From: Candidatus Hydrogenedentota bacterium
Lineage (GTDB): Bacteria > Hydrogenedentota > Hydrogenedentia > Hydrogenedentales > JAEUWI01
Assembly (NCBI GenBank): GCA_016791475.1
Contig: JAEUWI010000009.1
Span: 1-64,000 of the forward strand
Direction of reading: 5' to 3'
DNA length: 64,000 bases
The translations under genes and the position numbers were made by a program. A model generated the notes under the pieces. The model searched no databases. It was not told the DNA's origin and worked only from the letters and a program-made list of their open reading frames with translations. The first letter of the stretch is position 1; every line of letters begins with the position of its first letter. Of this stretch, positions 34,412 to 43,198 are shown one piece after another.

Positions 34412-34960
34412 GTGACACATGCACTGAAAAATTTCGTGATCGCGTCCGCCTGCTGCGCACTCTTTGCCGCTTTTGGATCCACCCACGCGTTCGCCCAGGA
34501 TACGAGCTACAAGATCGGCGTGGTGAACATGCAGGAAGTGCTGGCCAAGTACGACAAGCGCAAGTCCAAGTATGACGACCTCCAGAAGCAGGTGGATGCC
34601 CTTCAGTCCGGAATCGACGCGAAGTCCAAGGCGATTGAGGCGGCCAAGGCGGACTACGAGAAGAAGCAGAAGGAAGGCAAGATTCCCGCCGAAGAGTTGT
34701 CGGCGCTGGAACTTAAGATCCGCAGCGACTATGTGGATTACCAGGCCGAGCTGACCCGCAGCCAGCAGAAGATCGACAGCATGGAAGAGGAAGTGCTGAA
34801 GGAAGTCCTGAAGGATGTTCAGGAGAAGCTGGAGTCGATTGCGACGGCGGGCAAGTACCACCTGATCCTGAACCACCGCAGCGGCCCGAACGGCGCGGTG
34901 CTCTATGCGGCTCCGGCCATCGACATTACCTCTCAGGTGCTTGCCGAGTTGAACAAGTAA
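34412..34960 (+). CDS. skp: periplasmic chaperone Skp/OmpH family
   Basis: A 182-residue exported protein. A signal peptide ending AFAQD is followed by a KIGVVNMQEVLAKY strand at the mature N-terminus, long charged coiled-coil arms (KYDDLQKQVDALQSGIDA through VLKEVLKDVQEK) and a C-terminal LILNHRSGPNGAVLYA strand, matching Skp throughout. It carries unfolded outer-membrane proteins to BamA. The start is GTG at 34412 after AAGGA; no in-frame ATG serves. It heads the lpx operon. Confidence 0.9.
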   Translation: MTHALKNFVIASACCALFAAFGSTHAFAQDTSYKIGVVNMQEVLAKYDKRKSKYDDLQKQVDALQSGIDAKSKAIEAAKADYEKKQKEGKIPAEELSALELKIRSDYVDYQAELTRSQQKIDSMEEEVLKEVLKDVQEKLESIATAGKYHLILNHRSGPNGAVLYAAPAIDITSQVLAELNK

Positions 34961-35004
34961 CCCAGGCGGTTGCTCTTGATGTTATTACAGCTTGCATAAT
35001 CGCG

Positions 35005-35037
35005 GCGCGTACCAGGCGGATGACGCCTGGTACGCGC
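35005..35037 (+). promoter_or_regulatory. strong hairpin between skp and lpxD
   Basis: A perfect 14-bp GC-rich stem (35005-35018 with 35024-35037, loop GATGA) with no T tract. It lies 41 bases before the lpxD start and may protect the skp message or attenuate lpxD. Confidence 0.6.
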
Positions 35038-35077
35038 TTGATTATAGGACCCGTTGCGCGCTAGAAATGGAATTCCC

Positions 35078-36109
35078 ATGAATCTGACCGTCGGCGACAT
35101 AGCCGCCCTGGTGGGTGGAAAGGTCTCCGGAGACTCCTCCGTCACGATCACCGGCGTCAACGGTGTCGACGAAGCCGGCGACGGCGACCTCTGCTTCATC
35201 CGGAATGCGCAATACCTGCCCCAGTTGGCGAAGTCGGGTGCGTCGGCCGTCCTCATTCAGGAGGCCCCGGCGGACCTGACGATTCCGGCGATCCTGGTAC
35301 CGAAGCCGGATCTGGCCTTCGCCATGGTGTTGAAGTATTGCGAGACGCAGCAGCTCCGCCACCCTTCGGGCATCCACCCGGCGGCGGTGATTGACCCTTC
35401 GGTCATGCTGGGTGCGAACGTGGCGGTGGGCGCGTGCGCGGTGATTGAAGCGGATGTGCAAATTGGCGACGGTGCCATCATCTATGCGGGCGTGTATGTG
35501 GGGCATGCCTCGCGGATTGGCGCGGGCAGCATCATCTATCCGAACGTGACGATCCGGGAAGAAACAGAAATTGGCGCGGGTTGTATCGTACATGCGGGGG
35601 CCACACTTGGCAGCGATGGATTCGGCTATGCGCCGCTTGAAGGCGCCTGGATGAAGATCCCCCAGGTGGGCCGGGTGGTGCTGGAGGATGAAGTTGAGAT
35701 TGGATCGTGCACTTCGGTGGACCGTGCGACCTTTGGCGAGACGCGCATCGGAAAAGGTACGAAAATTGACAATCTGGTGCAGATCGGACACAATGTTCGC
35801 ATTGGCGAACACTGTGCTCTGGCGGGCATGGTGGGCGTCGCGGGCAGTGCGCAGTTGAGAGATCGCGTCCAGGTGGGCGCGTCGGCGGGGTTAAAAGGCC
35901 ATATCACGGTGGGCGAGGGCGCCATCGTCGCCGCACGTAGCGGTGTTGTGAAGTCTGTGGAGCCCGGCGCGATCGTATCGGGATTCCCGGCCATCGATCA
36001 CGACGAAGAGCGGCGGGTGATGGTCGCACAACGACGTATTCCAGAGCTGATCCGGCGGGTCAGAAGCCTGGAGCGCGAACTGGAAGCATTGAAAGAACAG
36101 CTTACATGA
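35078..36109 (+). CDS. lpxD: UDP-3-O-acylglucosamine N-acyltransferase
   Basis: A 343-residue enzyme of lipid A synthesis that adds the second 3-hydroxyacyl chain from ACP. An N-terminal uridine-binding domain (residues 1-100) is followed by a left-handed parallel beta-helix of hexapeptide repeats (about 105-310), then a C-terminal helix. The catalytic histidine lies in IGHNVRIG; the LGSDGFGYA segment is conserved. The ATG at 35078 is preferred over an upstream TTG because it gives the usual N-terminus NLTVGDIA. The stop overlaps the lpxC-fabZ start as ATGA. Confidence 0.95.
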   Translation: MNLTVGDIAALVGGKVSGDSSVTITGVNGVDEAGDGDLCFIRNAQYLPQLAKSGASAVLIQEAPADLTIPAILVPKPDLAFAMVLKYCETQQLRHPSGIHPAAVIDPSVMLGANVAVGACAVIEADVQIGDGAIIYAGVYVGHASRIGAGSIIYPNVTIREETEIGAGCIVHAGATLGSDGFGYAPLEGAWMKIPQVGRVVLEDEVEIGSCTSVDRATFGETRIGKGTKIDNLVQIGHNVRIGEHCALAGMVGVAGSAQLRDRVQVGASAGLKGHITVGEGAIVAARSGVVKSVEPGAIVSGFPAIDHDEERRVMVAQRRIPELIRRVRSLERELEALKEQLT

Positions 36110-37443
36110 GCAAACAGAAGACGATCAGCAAGCCTGTTTCCTTCTCCGGTATCGGACTCCACACGGGAAGTCTGACCACGGTCACCTTCAAGCCGGCCCC
36201 GGAAAATTCGGGGATTACGTTCTTCCGTGTGGATATCAAAGACAGCCCCCCGATTCCGGCGAATATCGACTATGTGGTTGATGTCTCCCGGGGGACGACC
36301 ATCGGCATTGGCGAGGCGAAAGTTCACACGGTGGAGCATGCGCTGGCGGCGATGGTGGGGCTGGGCATCGACAATCTGAACATTGAGCTTGATGCCGAGG
36401 AAATTCCCAATGGCGACGGCAGCTCTCTTCCTGTGATGTCCACGCTGCAGAAGGCGGGCATTGTGGAACAGGACGCGGAGAAGCAGTATATCCAGGTGGA
36501 CCGCCCGGTGTACTATCGTCAGGGCGACGTTACGCTGAGTATTCTGCCTTCGGACGAACTCCGGGTATCCATGACGATTGCCTATGACCACGTGGCCATC
36601 GGCACGCAGTACGCTTCGTACACGATTACCGAAGACACCTTTGCCCGGGAAATTGCCCCGGCGCGGACCTTCTGCTTCCTTCGCGAAGTGAAGATGCTCC
36701 AGGAGAAGGGCCTGATTCGGGGCGGCAGCCTGGAGAGCGCCGTGGTCATCGGCGACGACACGATTCTTAATGACGAGCTCCGGTTTCCCGACGAATTCGT
36801 GCGCCACAAGATTCTGGACCTGATTGGCGACATGTACCTTCTGGGACGTCCGGTGAAGGGCCACGTGGTGGGCGTAAAGGGCGGTCACGAGAAGAACGTG
36901 TTGTTCTCCAAGCAGATTCGCGACACGATGGCGAACGGCAATGGAAAGCGTCACGTGGACCGGCGCACCTTGCCGACGTTGAACACGCCGCCGGCGCTGG
37001 ACGTGAACAAGATCATGAAGATCCTCCCCCACCGCTATCCGTTTCTGCTGGTGGACCGGATTCTTTCTTTCGTTCCGATGGAACGGGTGACGGGCATCAA
37101 AAACGTCAGCGTGAACGAACCCTTCTTTCAGGGGCACTGGCCCGAGACGCCGGTCATGCCGGGGGTCATGATCATCGAGGCCATGGCGCAGGTTAGCGCG
37201 GTGTTGATTTTTGGTGATAATCGCGATCCCGACGGCAAGCTGGCGTTCTTTCTGGGGGTGGACAAGGCCCGTTTCCGGCGGACGGTGGTTCCCGGCGATC
37301 AGCTCGTGATCGAGTGCGAAATGGTCCGCCGCCGCAAGAACGCGTGCAAGGTGGCGGCGAAGGCGCTTGTGGATGGCGTGGTCGTTGCCGAGGCGGTGAT
37401 GACCTTTGGTCTGATGACGCCCGACAGCCGCCTGGCGGAATAA
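36106..37443 (+). CDS. lpxC-fabZ: fused UDP-3-O-acyl-GlcNAc deacetylase and 3-hydroxyacyl-ACP dehydratase
   Basis: A 445-residue bifunctional protein. Residues about 1-290 are LpxC, with zinc ligands in HTVEHALA and in FVRHKILDLIGD and a catalytic histidine in VKGGHEKN. Residues about 300-445 are FabZ, with HRYPFLLVDR and the FQGHWPETPVMPGV active-site helix. LpxC commits the pathway to lipid A and FabZ competes for the same hydroxyacyl-ACP pool in fatty acid synthesis, so fusion could balance them. Such fusions are known in Bacteroidetes and related groups. It overlaps lpxD by 4 bases and is closed by a strong terminator. Confidence 0.95.
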   Translation: MSKQKTISKPVSFSGIGLHTGSLTTVTFKPAPENSGITFFRVDIKDSPPIPANIDYVVDVSRGTTIGIGEAKVHTVEHALAAMVGLGIDNLNIELDAEEIPNGDGSSLPVMSTLQKAGIVEQDAEKQYIQVDRPVYYRQGDVTLSILPSDELRVSMTIAYDHVAIGTQYASYTITEDTFAREIAPARTFCFLREVKMLQEKGLIRGGSLESAVVIGDDTILNDELRFPDEFVRHKILDLIGDMYLLGRPVKGHVVGVKGGHEKNVLFSKQIRDTMANGNGKRHVDRRTLPTLNTPPALDVNKIMKILPHRYPFLLVDRILSFVPMERVTGIKNVSVNEPFFQGHWPETPVMPGVMIIEAMAQVSAVLIFGDNRDPDGKLAFFLGVDKARFRRTVVPGDQLVIECEMVRRRKNACKVAAKALVDGVVVAEAVMTFGLMTPDSRLAE

Positions 37444-37465
37444 CGTTCGAAGTAGCTGATTACAC

Positions 37466-37500
37466 AACAGGCGCTCCCCGGTGGGAGCGCCTGTTTTTTT
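37466..37500 (+). terminator. intrinsic terminator of the skp-lpxD-lpxC operon
   Basis: A perfect 13-bp stem (37466-37478 with 37483-37495, loop CGGT) running into a T tract. Confidence 0.95.
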
Positions 37501-37529
37501 TGTTGCGGTTGGGGCGACGGGTTGGCGGA

Positions 37530-39005
37530 TCAGCCCTTGGCGGCCAGCCATTCCTGGGCCCGCTTCAAAACGATATCTTCCCGTTTCTGGAAGAGGGCGG
37601 CTCCATTGACCCGATCCAAAGCGACGGTTTCCTCGGGCGTCACGGCACCCTCGCCTTTGGCGTCCGCCGTGCCCTGAATCCTGCCACGGGCATCGAGGGA
37701 ACGCCGATTCGGGACAAAGACGACGTAGCCGCCGGGCAGGGTGATCTCCAGGCTCGGGGTGCCGGGCGATCCGCAGGTTGGGGAAAGGCCACAAATTCGG
37801 ACGTTTTTCCGGTTCTGGAGGAAGTTCGCGAGGGACTCCGCCGGGCCCATGGTGTAGCCATCGACGAGGACGACGAGAGGCCCTTCCCAGGCCGGCAGTT
37901 GAGGCTCCACTTCTATGGTGTCTTCGCTCTCCACGAGAAAGGTTTCCAACTCGCTGTCCCACAGGGAGGGGGTCTCATAGAACTCGGGCTGGGAGACGAA
38001 GGAGGAAAGCAGCTTTGGCGTCAGGGCTGCGTCGCCCCCCTGGGTGCCCCGCAAATCGAGGATGACGCCTCGGGCCTTCCCGTCGATGGCGGCCTTGACG
38101 GCCGTGCGAAAATCCCGCGTGGGGAAGGGTGTGGAGAACGTCGGGGCGATGGCGGCGATGCGAATGTAGTGAACTTCACCCGGAAGGGCGCGCGATTCTA
38201 TGGGGCTGTCGAAGAGCTCCACGGGCTTCCAGAGCGGTCGTGCGAGGGCGAGGGTGGCATAGTCGTCGAATTCCATTTCGAGCTGCGCGGAGGCTTTCTG
38301 CGCGGCATCGGGGTTCTTCCAGGTCAGCTCGCAGGTTTCGCCGTTGCGCCCCCGTGGGAGCCAGGCAAGCTGCTGCTGCAGGCGACCGGCCGGGGTTGCG
38401 GGCGGGGCGTCGGCCCAGAAGAGGGAGGTCTCCGCGAGGGCCTTGGCGATGGGCTGCCCCCCCCACTCCAGCATGGTGGCGCCCCACTGGATACCGGCCC
38501 GTTCCGCGGGCCCGCCGGGCGTGATGCCGCAGACCATTACGGCGCCATCGGCAAGCTGGGCGAGGGCGAGACCGGCCGAAGCGCCCTCGGCTTCGCCGCG
38601 CATGAACTCATTGGGGTCGAACTGGATGTTGCCATCGGGGATGGCGTAGAAATATTTGCGCAGGGCGAGATACCAGCCGTCGGGATCCTTGGCGGCTTCG
38701 GCGGCGGCGACTTCGGGGGCCGTGGCGGCGTAGAGGGCGTTCCAGTCGATGGCCTTGTGCTCGGTGTAAGCGTATTCGAGGGCGAGTCGGGTATGGAGGA
38801 TATCGAAGGCTTTGGTCCAGGAACGGCTACGCAGGTCGTTCTGGGTGCGCAGCAGGGCGGGCAGGGGAATGTTGGGTACGGGGACTTCGATCCCGGTGAC
38901 GGGTATCCGCGCCTTCGTGGTGCAGCCGCCGAGGGCAACCGCAACCACACCCAGGGCCAACAGGGCCGCCAGACCCGATCCCGACGTATGCACTAACCGC
39001 TTCAT
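37530..39005 (-). CDS. S41-like lipoprotein lacking the catalytic dyad
   Basis: A 491-residue lipoprotein (lipobox ALGGC, Cys28). It has a central PDZ-like stretch (AGLALAQLADGAVMVCGITP) and a C-terminal S41/C-terminal processing peptidase fold with VILDLRGTQGG and the PLVVLVDGYT strand. At the nucleophile site the usual S-A-S-A-x-E is T-M-G387-P-A-E, and the basic residue site is TCGS413 instead of TFGK, so serine and lysine are both missing. It is probably an inactive, peptide-binding relative. The ATG at 39005 starts a clean lipoprotein signal; an upstream ATG at 39023 is less likely. Confidence 0.75.
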   Translation of the reverse strand: MKRLVHTSGSGLAALLALGVVAVALGGCTTKARIPVTGIEVPVPNIPLPALLRTQNDLRSRSWTKAFDILHTRLALEYAYTEHKAIDWNALYAATAPEVAAAEAAKDPDGWYLALRKYFYAIPDGNIQFDPNEFMRGEAEGASAGLALAQLADGAVMVCGITPGGPAERAGIQWGATMLEWGGQPIAKALAETSLFWADAPPATPAGRLQQQLAWLPRGRNGETCELTWKNPDAAQKASAQLEMEFDDYATLALARPLWKPVELFDSPIESRALPGEVHYIRIAAIAPTFSTPFPTRDFRTAVKAAIDGKARGVILDLRGTQGGDAALTPKLLSSFVSQPEFYETPSLWDSELETFLVESEDTIEVEPQLPAWEGPLVVLVDGYTMGPAESLANFLQNRKNVRICGLSPTCGSPGTPSLEITLPGGYVVFVPNRRSLDARGRIQGTADAKGEGAVTPEETVALDRVNGAALFQKREDIVLKRAQEWLAAKG

Positions 39006-39580
39006 CCGATTCCCCTGACGCAATTAAACTCTGGTTTATCCGACCGGCCGTTTCAACGGAGCGCGCCCCAAGAATGCGCGCTGACTATACGATAGCACAT
39101 TTAACCGGGGGGATGAAGGATGAAGTTGGACGAAACTGTCGCGCGGAAATTGCGGTCCCGGCCCCCGCGCCACCTTGACGCAAGCACGAGGGTCTTCACG
39201 TCGATTTTTTTCGTAACTGGAGGGCGACCCGACGTTCGAAACGGTAACCACCGACGGATACGAACGTGCGCGGCACGCCACCTGCCAAAGCCAAATCTTT
39301 CACCACGAACGGACTCAGCGCAGCCTGCAGCCGCAACCAGAGTACTTGGACCACGGCGACACGGAGGCGCGGAGAAGATAAGGCGGATAGAGGCGCGGGC
39401 GCCGAGTCGCGGTAGGCGTGTTTTGTTCCGCTTGGAATCGGAGTAACGAATCTCGTCACTCGTGAAGTTGGTCTCGGAAGCCTGGCTAACCAAATACTCA
39501 CTTGACAACATATACAGGCGCTTTGAGATACTCCCGCGAATTTTCGACCCCGCGCCCCAACCCCGACAGGAACGCCCGCC
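39006..39580. other. intergenic region upstream of phnW
   Basis: About 570 bases between divergent genes. Frames open here have no recognisable family, and part of the sequence (39350-39380, CACGGCGACACGGAGGCGC) looks like a degenerate copy of a common CACGGAG-type intergenic repeat. The region holds the promoter at 39502-39532; otherwise I see no gene. Confidence 0.5.
39502..39532 (+). promoter_or_regulatory. predicted promoter of phnW-phnX
   Basis: A perfect -35 TTGACA (39502-39507) is followed after 19 bases by GATACT (39527-39532) with a TGA extension. The phnW start is 49 bases further on. Confidence 0.5.
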
Positions 39581-40708
39581 ATGCCCTCCCCGATCAGCGG
39601 ATGGAAAGACAAAATTCTTTTTACGCCCGGCCCCCTGACGACAAGTCAGACGGTAAAGCTGGCGCTGCTTCGCGATCTGGGATCGCGCGATGGGGACTTC
39701 ATCGCCCGGGTCGCGGACATCCGCCGTCGGCTGCTGGATCTGGGGGGCGTGTCGCCGGATGAATTTACGGCCATCCCGATGCAGGGCAGCGGGACTTACG
39801 CGGTGGAGTCGGTCTTTTCATCCACCGTTCCGCGCGACGGCAAGGTTCTGGTAATCATCAATGGCGCCTACGGCCGCCGGATCGCCCAGATGTGCGCGAC
39901 TCTCGGCATCGCTACGGGCACGCTGGAGTTTCCCGAGTATCAGACTCCCGAGCTTGCCCGGATTGAGACGGAACTGGCGGGTGGCGCGTACACGGATGTC
40001 GCCGTGGTTCACTGCGAAACCACGACGGGCATCATCAATCCCATCGAGGCCATCGGCGCACTCGTGCGACGCGCGGGCGCGCGATATATTGTGGACGCGA
40101 TGAGCAGCTTCGGGGCTGTGCCAATCGATATTGCCGGTGCGGGTATTGACTATCTTGTCTCGTCCGCGAACAAGTGCATTGAAGGGGTGCCCGGATTTGG
40201 CTTTGTGATCGCGCGGCGGGCGGCGCTGCTGGAGACGGAGGGACGAGCGCGCAGCCTGAGTCTGGATCTCCTGGCCCAGTGGAAGGGTCTGGAAACCAGC
40301 GGCCAGTTTCGCTTCACCCCGCCGACGCACGTGTTGCTTGCTTTTCATCAGGCCCTGCTCGAACTGGAAGCGGAGGGCGGCGTTGCGGGGCGGTCGGCGC
40401 GCTACAGGGAGAACTACCGGGTGCTGGTGGAGGGCATGGGCGCACTGGGCTTCGAGGCGTATCTTCCACCGGCGCTTCAGGGCTATATCATCACGTCCTT
40501 TCGCTACCCCGCGACGCCGGGCTGGGACTTCGAAACCTTTTACGCGCGACTCAATGAACGGGACTTCGTCATCTATCCCGGCAAGGTCAGCGATGGGGAT
40601 TGTTTCCGGATCGGAAATATCGGGCGCATCTTTCCCGCCGACGTGAAGGCCCTGCTGGCCGCGATAAGGGATGTCCTGGCAGCAATGAACGTCGCGCCGG
40701 GCACTTGA
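39581..40708 (+). CDS. phnW: 2-aminoethylphosphonate--pyruvate transaminase
   Basis: A 375-residue PLP enzyme converting 2-aminoethylphosphonate and pyruvate to phosphonoacetaldehyde and alanine. The N-terminus has the family motif [11 protein letters not shown], the middle holds [10 protein letters not shown] and VDAMSSFGA, and the PLP lysine is in SSANKCIEG. The size fits PhnW. It is followed 65 bases later by phnX, the next enzyme. No regulator or phosphonate transporter gene lies nearby. Confidence 0.93.
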   Translation: MPSPISGWKDKILFTPGPLTTSQTVKLALLRDLGSRDGDFIARVADIRRRLLDLGGVSPDEFTAIPMQGSGTYAVESVFSSTVPRDGKVLVIINGAYGRRIAQMCATLGIATGTLEFPEYQTPELARIETELAGGAYTDVAVVHCETTTGIINPIEAIGALVRRAGARYIVDAMSSFGAVPIDIAGAGIDYLVSSANKCIEGVPGFGFVIARRAALLETEGRARSLSLDLLAQWKGLETSGQFRFTPPTHVLLAFHQALLELEAEGGVAGRSARYRENYRVLVEGMGALGFEAYLPPALQGYIITSFRYPATPGWDFETFYARLNERDFVIYPGKVSDGDCFRIGNIGRIFPADVKALLAAIRDVLAAMNVAPGT

Positions 40709-40773
40709 ATGGCGGGTGCGCTGAGAACCACCGTTATGCCGTTTGAAAATCCTGAACTCCGAAAGGTCTTTTG

Positions 40774-41601
40774 ATGTCTTCCATTCGCAGCCCATATCGT
40801 GGGCCCCTCAAAGCGGTTATCTTTGACTGGGCCGGCACCACGGTCGACCATGGATCCCGCGCGCCGGCCGGGGCCTTCCAGGCACTGTTTCGGAATCATG
40901 GCGTGGAGGTGAGCATCGCCCAGGCCCGTGGCCCGATGGGAATGCACAAGCGGGATCATATCGCGGCGATGCTGGCCATGCCCGAGATCGCTTCCCAGTG
41001 GAGGGCGGTCCATGGCGGGGCGTGGACGAATGGGGACCTTGACGCCCTTTTTGAGGCGTTCATTCCATTGCAGATGGAGGCCCTCCCCCATTTCCTCGAT
41101 GTCATCCCCGGAATCCCGGCGATGGCGTCGGCGCTGCGCGAACGGGGCCTGAAGATTGGTGCGACGACGGGCTACAACGAGGCCATGATGGGGTTGTGCC
41201 AGCGTGCCGCACGGGACGCGGGTTACACGCCCGATGTGAGCGTGGCGGCCAGCCAGGTGCCCGCGGGGCGCCCCGCGCCGTGGATGGCGGTCACAGCCGC
41301 GATGGAGATGGAGGTCTATCCCTGGTCGGCGATTGTGAAGGTCGGCGATACGGTAACGGATATAGAGGAGGGGCTGAACGCGGGGATGTGGACGATTGGC
41401 GTCACGCGTACGGGGAACGAAGTGGGTCTCTCCCTCGAAGAGGCCGCGCGCCTGGACAGTACGGCGCTGACCGCGCTGGTCTCTCGGGCCGAGGAGAAAC
41501 TCCGTGCCGCGGGCGCGCACTATATTGTGGAGAGCGCGGCGGATATCCTGCCGGTGCTCGATGCAATCGACGCCCGATTGTCGGCGGGAGAAACGCCCTG
41601 A
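40774..41601 (+). CDS. phnX: phosphonoacetaldehyde hydrolase
   Basis: A 275-residue HAD-superfamily enzyme that cleaves phosphonoacetaldehyde to acetaldehyde and phosphate. The nucleophile motif is FDWAGTTVD (residues about 17-25); the Schiff-base lysine typical of PhnX lies in MGMHKRDH, and the VKVGDT segment holds the metal-binding aspartate. The ATG at 40774 after GAAAGG is used; a TTG just before it is also open. With phnW upstream it completes the two-step route from aminoethylphosphonate to usable phosphate and nitrogen. Confidence 0.93.
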   Translation: MSSIRSPYRGPLKAVIFDWAGTTVDHGSRAPAGAFQALFRNHGVEVSIAQARGPMGMHKRDHIAAMLAMPEIASQWRAVHGGAWTNGDLDALFEAFIPLQMEALPHFLDVIPGIPAMASALRERGLKIGATTGYNEAMMGLCQRAARDAGYTPDVSVAASQVPAGRPAPWMAVTAAMEMEVYPWSAIVKVGDTVTDIEEGLNAGMWTIGVTRTGNEVGLSLEEAARLDSTALTALVSRAEEKLRAAGAHYIVESAADILPVLDAIDARLSAGETP

Positions 41602-41636
41602 TCCACGCCAGGGAGGGGGCGTGATGACCATCGATG

Positions 41637-41645
41637 TGCTATGAT
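41637..41645 (+). promoter_or_regulatory. extended -10 box before the TlpA-like gene
   Basis: TGCTATGAT lies 49 bases before the start at 41695. A clear -35 box is not visible. Confidence 0.35.
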
Positions 41646-41694
41646 AGGGCATGAGTCACCGCAGCCTTGGCACCCCCGTGCTGGAAAGAACGTC

Positions 41695-42891
41695 ATGAGA
41701 GCTCACTGGTCTGTCTTTACCTTCGCCCTGTTCCTTTTCGCCTGCGGAGCGGTCCATTCGCAGGAGGCCCCCTCGCCCCCTTCGCCGGAGAAGGCGCTGC
41801 TTCAGGGCAGCATCGATTTTCTGAGCGGGCTTCCCGCCTTTTCGACGGAAATCCAGATGAACTTTGAACTGGCGGACAAGGCGGGACGAACCCGCGACGG
41901 AAGCATGAAGGGGAAGCTGGACTTCTCGGGGACGGACAAGGTCCGGTTCCGCGTGGATATGGAAGACGGCTACATGGAGCTTTTCTTCTCTCCCGCGGGC
42001 AAATTCCTGTATATCTCTCAGGAAAACCAGTATGTGGTCGGAAAGAATTTCGGGAATCGGCAGCGTGCCCTGACGCTGATGCCGGGGCGCGAATTCGGTC
42101 CCGCGCAGATCATGCTGACCGATTTCCTGCACAATGATCCCTCCCTGATGAAATCCATGGAGACGGCGACGCTGGTCAAAGCGGAAACGGAAGACGCGGA
42201 GGCGCCGGAGCGGGTTCAGACGAGTGGCGGCGGGGTAACCGCCGACTTCTGGCTGCGCCGTGGCGCGGAGCCCTTTCTGGAGAAGCTTCAACTGGATCTG
42301 CTGAAGATGGCGAACGAAGGGAACCCCGAGCTCACGAAGGTGCTGGTGACCTACACCTTCAGCAATTGGAACACATCGCCGGAGTTTGGTCCGGAGCATT
42401 TCGCCTTCACCAAACCCGACGGCGCGACGGAGCTTGACCCGACCGGGGGTCGCCCGGAGGATCCGCTGAAGGGCAAGCCGGCGCCGCCGATCACGCTTTC
42501 GCTCCTGGGCGAGGGAACGCTCGACCTTACGGCGCACGTGGGCAAGAACGTGGTGATTCTGGATTTCTGGGCGTCGTGGTGCGGTCCCTGCCGCCAGGGC
42601 CTGCCCATTGCTTCTTCGGTTGCGAAGGAGTTTGAGGACAAGGGCGTGGTGTTCTACGCGGTGAACATTGGGGAGAACGCGGAAGTCGCCAAGGCGTTCC
42701 TGGCCCAGACGGGCCTGGATTTCCCCGTGGCGCTGGATCTGAATCGGGAAGCCCAGCAGAAGTATCAGGCGAACAGCATCCCCAAGACGGTGATCATCGG
42801 CAAGGATGGTGTGGTGCATACGGTCCATCTGGGTGTATCGCCTACGTTCCGGATGGATCTCACGGCGACGCTTCAGGAACTCACCCAGTAG
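41695..42891 (+). CDS. exported TlpA-like thioredoxin with N-terminal LolA-like domain
   Basis: A 398-residue exported protein. A signal peptide (about 1-22) is followed by a domain of roughly 220 residues resembling DUF2092/LolA-like lipid-binding folds (strands DGSMKGKLDFSG, KVRFRVDMEDGYMELFF), then a TlpA/AhpC-type thioredoxin domain with the active site WCGPC at 295-299 and the cis-proline in SIPKTVIIG. Such proteins reduce periplasmic disulfides. The ATG at 41695 starts the signal peptide. A small gene converges on its stop. Confidence 0.85.
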   Translation: MRAHWSVFTFALFLFACGAVHSQEAPSPPSPEKALLQGSIDFLSGLPAFSTEIQMNFELADKAGRTRDGSMKGKLDFSGTDKVRFRVDMEDGYMELFFSPAGKFLYISQENQYVVGKNFGNRQRALTLMPGREFGPAQIMLTDFLHNDPSLMKSMETATLVKAETEDAEAPERVQTSGGGVTADFWLRRGAEPFLEKLQLDLLKMANEGNPELTKVLVTYTFSNWNTSPEFGPEHFAFTKPDGATELDPTGGRPEDPLKGKPAPPITLSLLGEGTLDLTAHVGKNVVILDFWASWCGPCRQGLPIASSVAKEFEDKGVVFYAVNIGENAEVAKAFLAQTGLDFPVALDLNREAQQKYQANSIPKTVIIGKDGVVHTVHLGVSPTFRMDLTATLQELTQ

Positions 42892-42913
42892 TGCCTGCGG
42901 GGCGCGCACGAAA

Positions 42914-43135
42914 TCAGGCGCCGCCCCAGAGCTCGATAAAGATGTCGCCTTCGGCAGGCTGGAGCAATTCCGGGCGGATAAGGCGCTTGACGATGGGATC
43001 GGGCACGCGGGTAATTTCACCGGTATCGGGGATGTGGGTCAAGGTGCGCAGGACCTTTTGTGCGTCGTCGCACTCATAGTACATCCAGGCATTTCCTTTG
43101 CCGGGGACAAACTGTGATGTCTTGAAGTACTGCAT
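42914..43135 (-). CDS. small conserved-looking protein of unknown function
   Basis: A 73-residue protein starting MQYFKTSQFVPG, with aromatic residues and a hydrophobic, tryptophan-containing tail (EGDIFIELWGGA). Coding is supported by the GAGG ribosome site just before the ATG at 43135 and by normal amino-acid use. It lies downstream of the Kef-type antiporter gene and converges on the TlpA-like gene. No family recognised. Confidence 0.55.
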   Translation of the reverse strand: MQYFKTSQFVPGKGNAWMYYECDDAQKVLRTLTHIPDTGEITRVPDPIVKRLIRPELLQPAEGDIFIELWGGA

Positions 43136-43198
43136 GGGGATCCTCGTGCGCCCGGGGCGCGTGTTGGCGGTTTTCTTCCGGCTGCTGTTGGCGGGGTA

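Noticed and set aside
35998-37962. Open minus-strand frame of 654 codons opposite lpxC-fabZ
   Set aside because: Crosses a strong terminator and two unrelated genes; shadow frame.
39120-39446. Frame of 108 codons upstream of phnW
   Set aside because: Arginine- and proline-rich composition, no ribosome site, and it includes a degenerate intergenic repeat.
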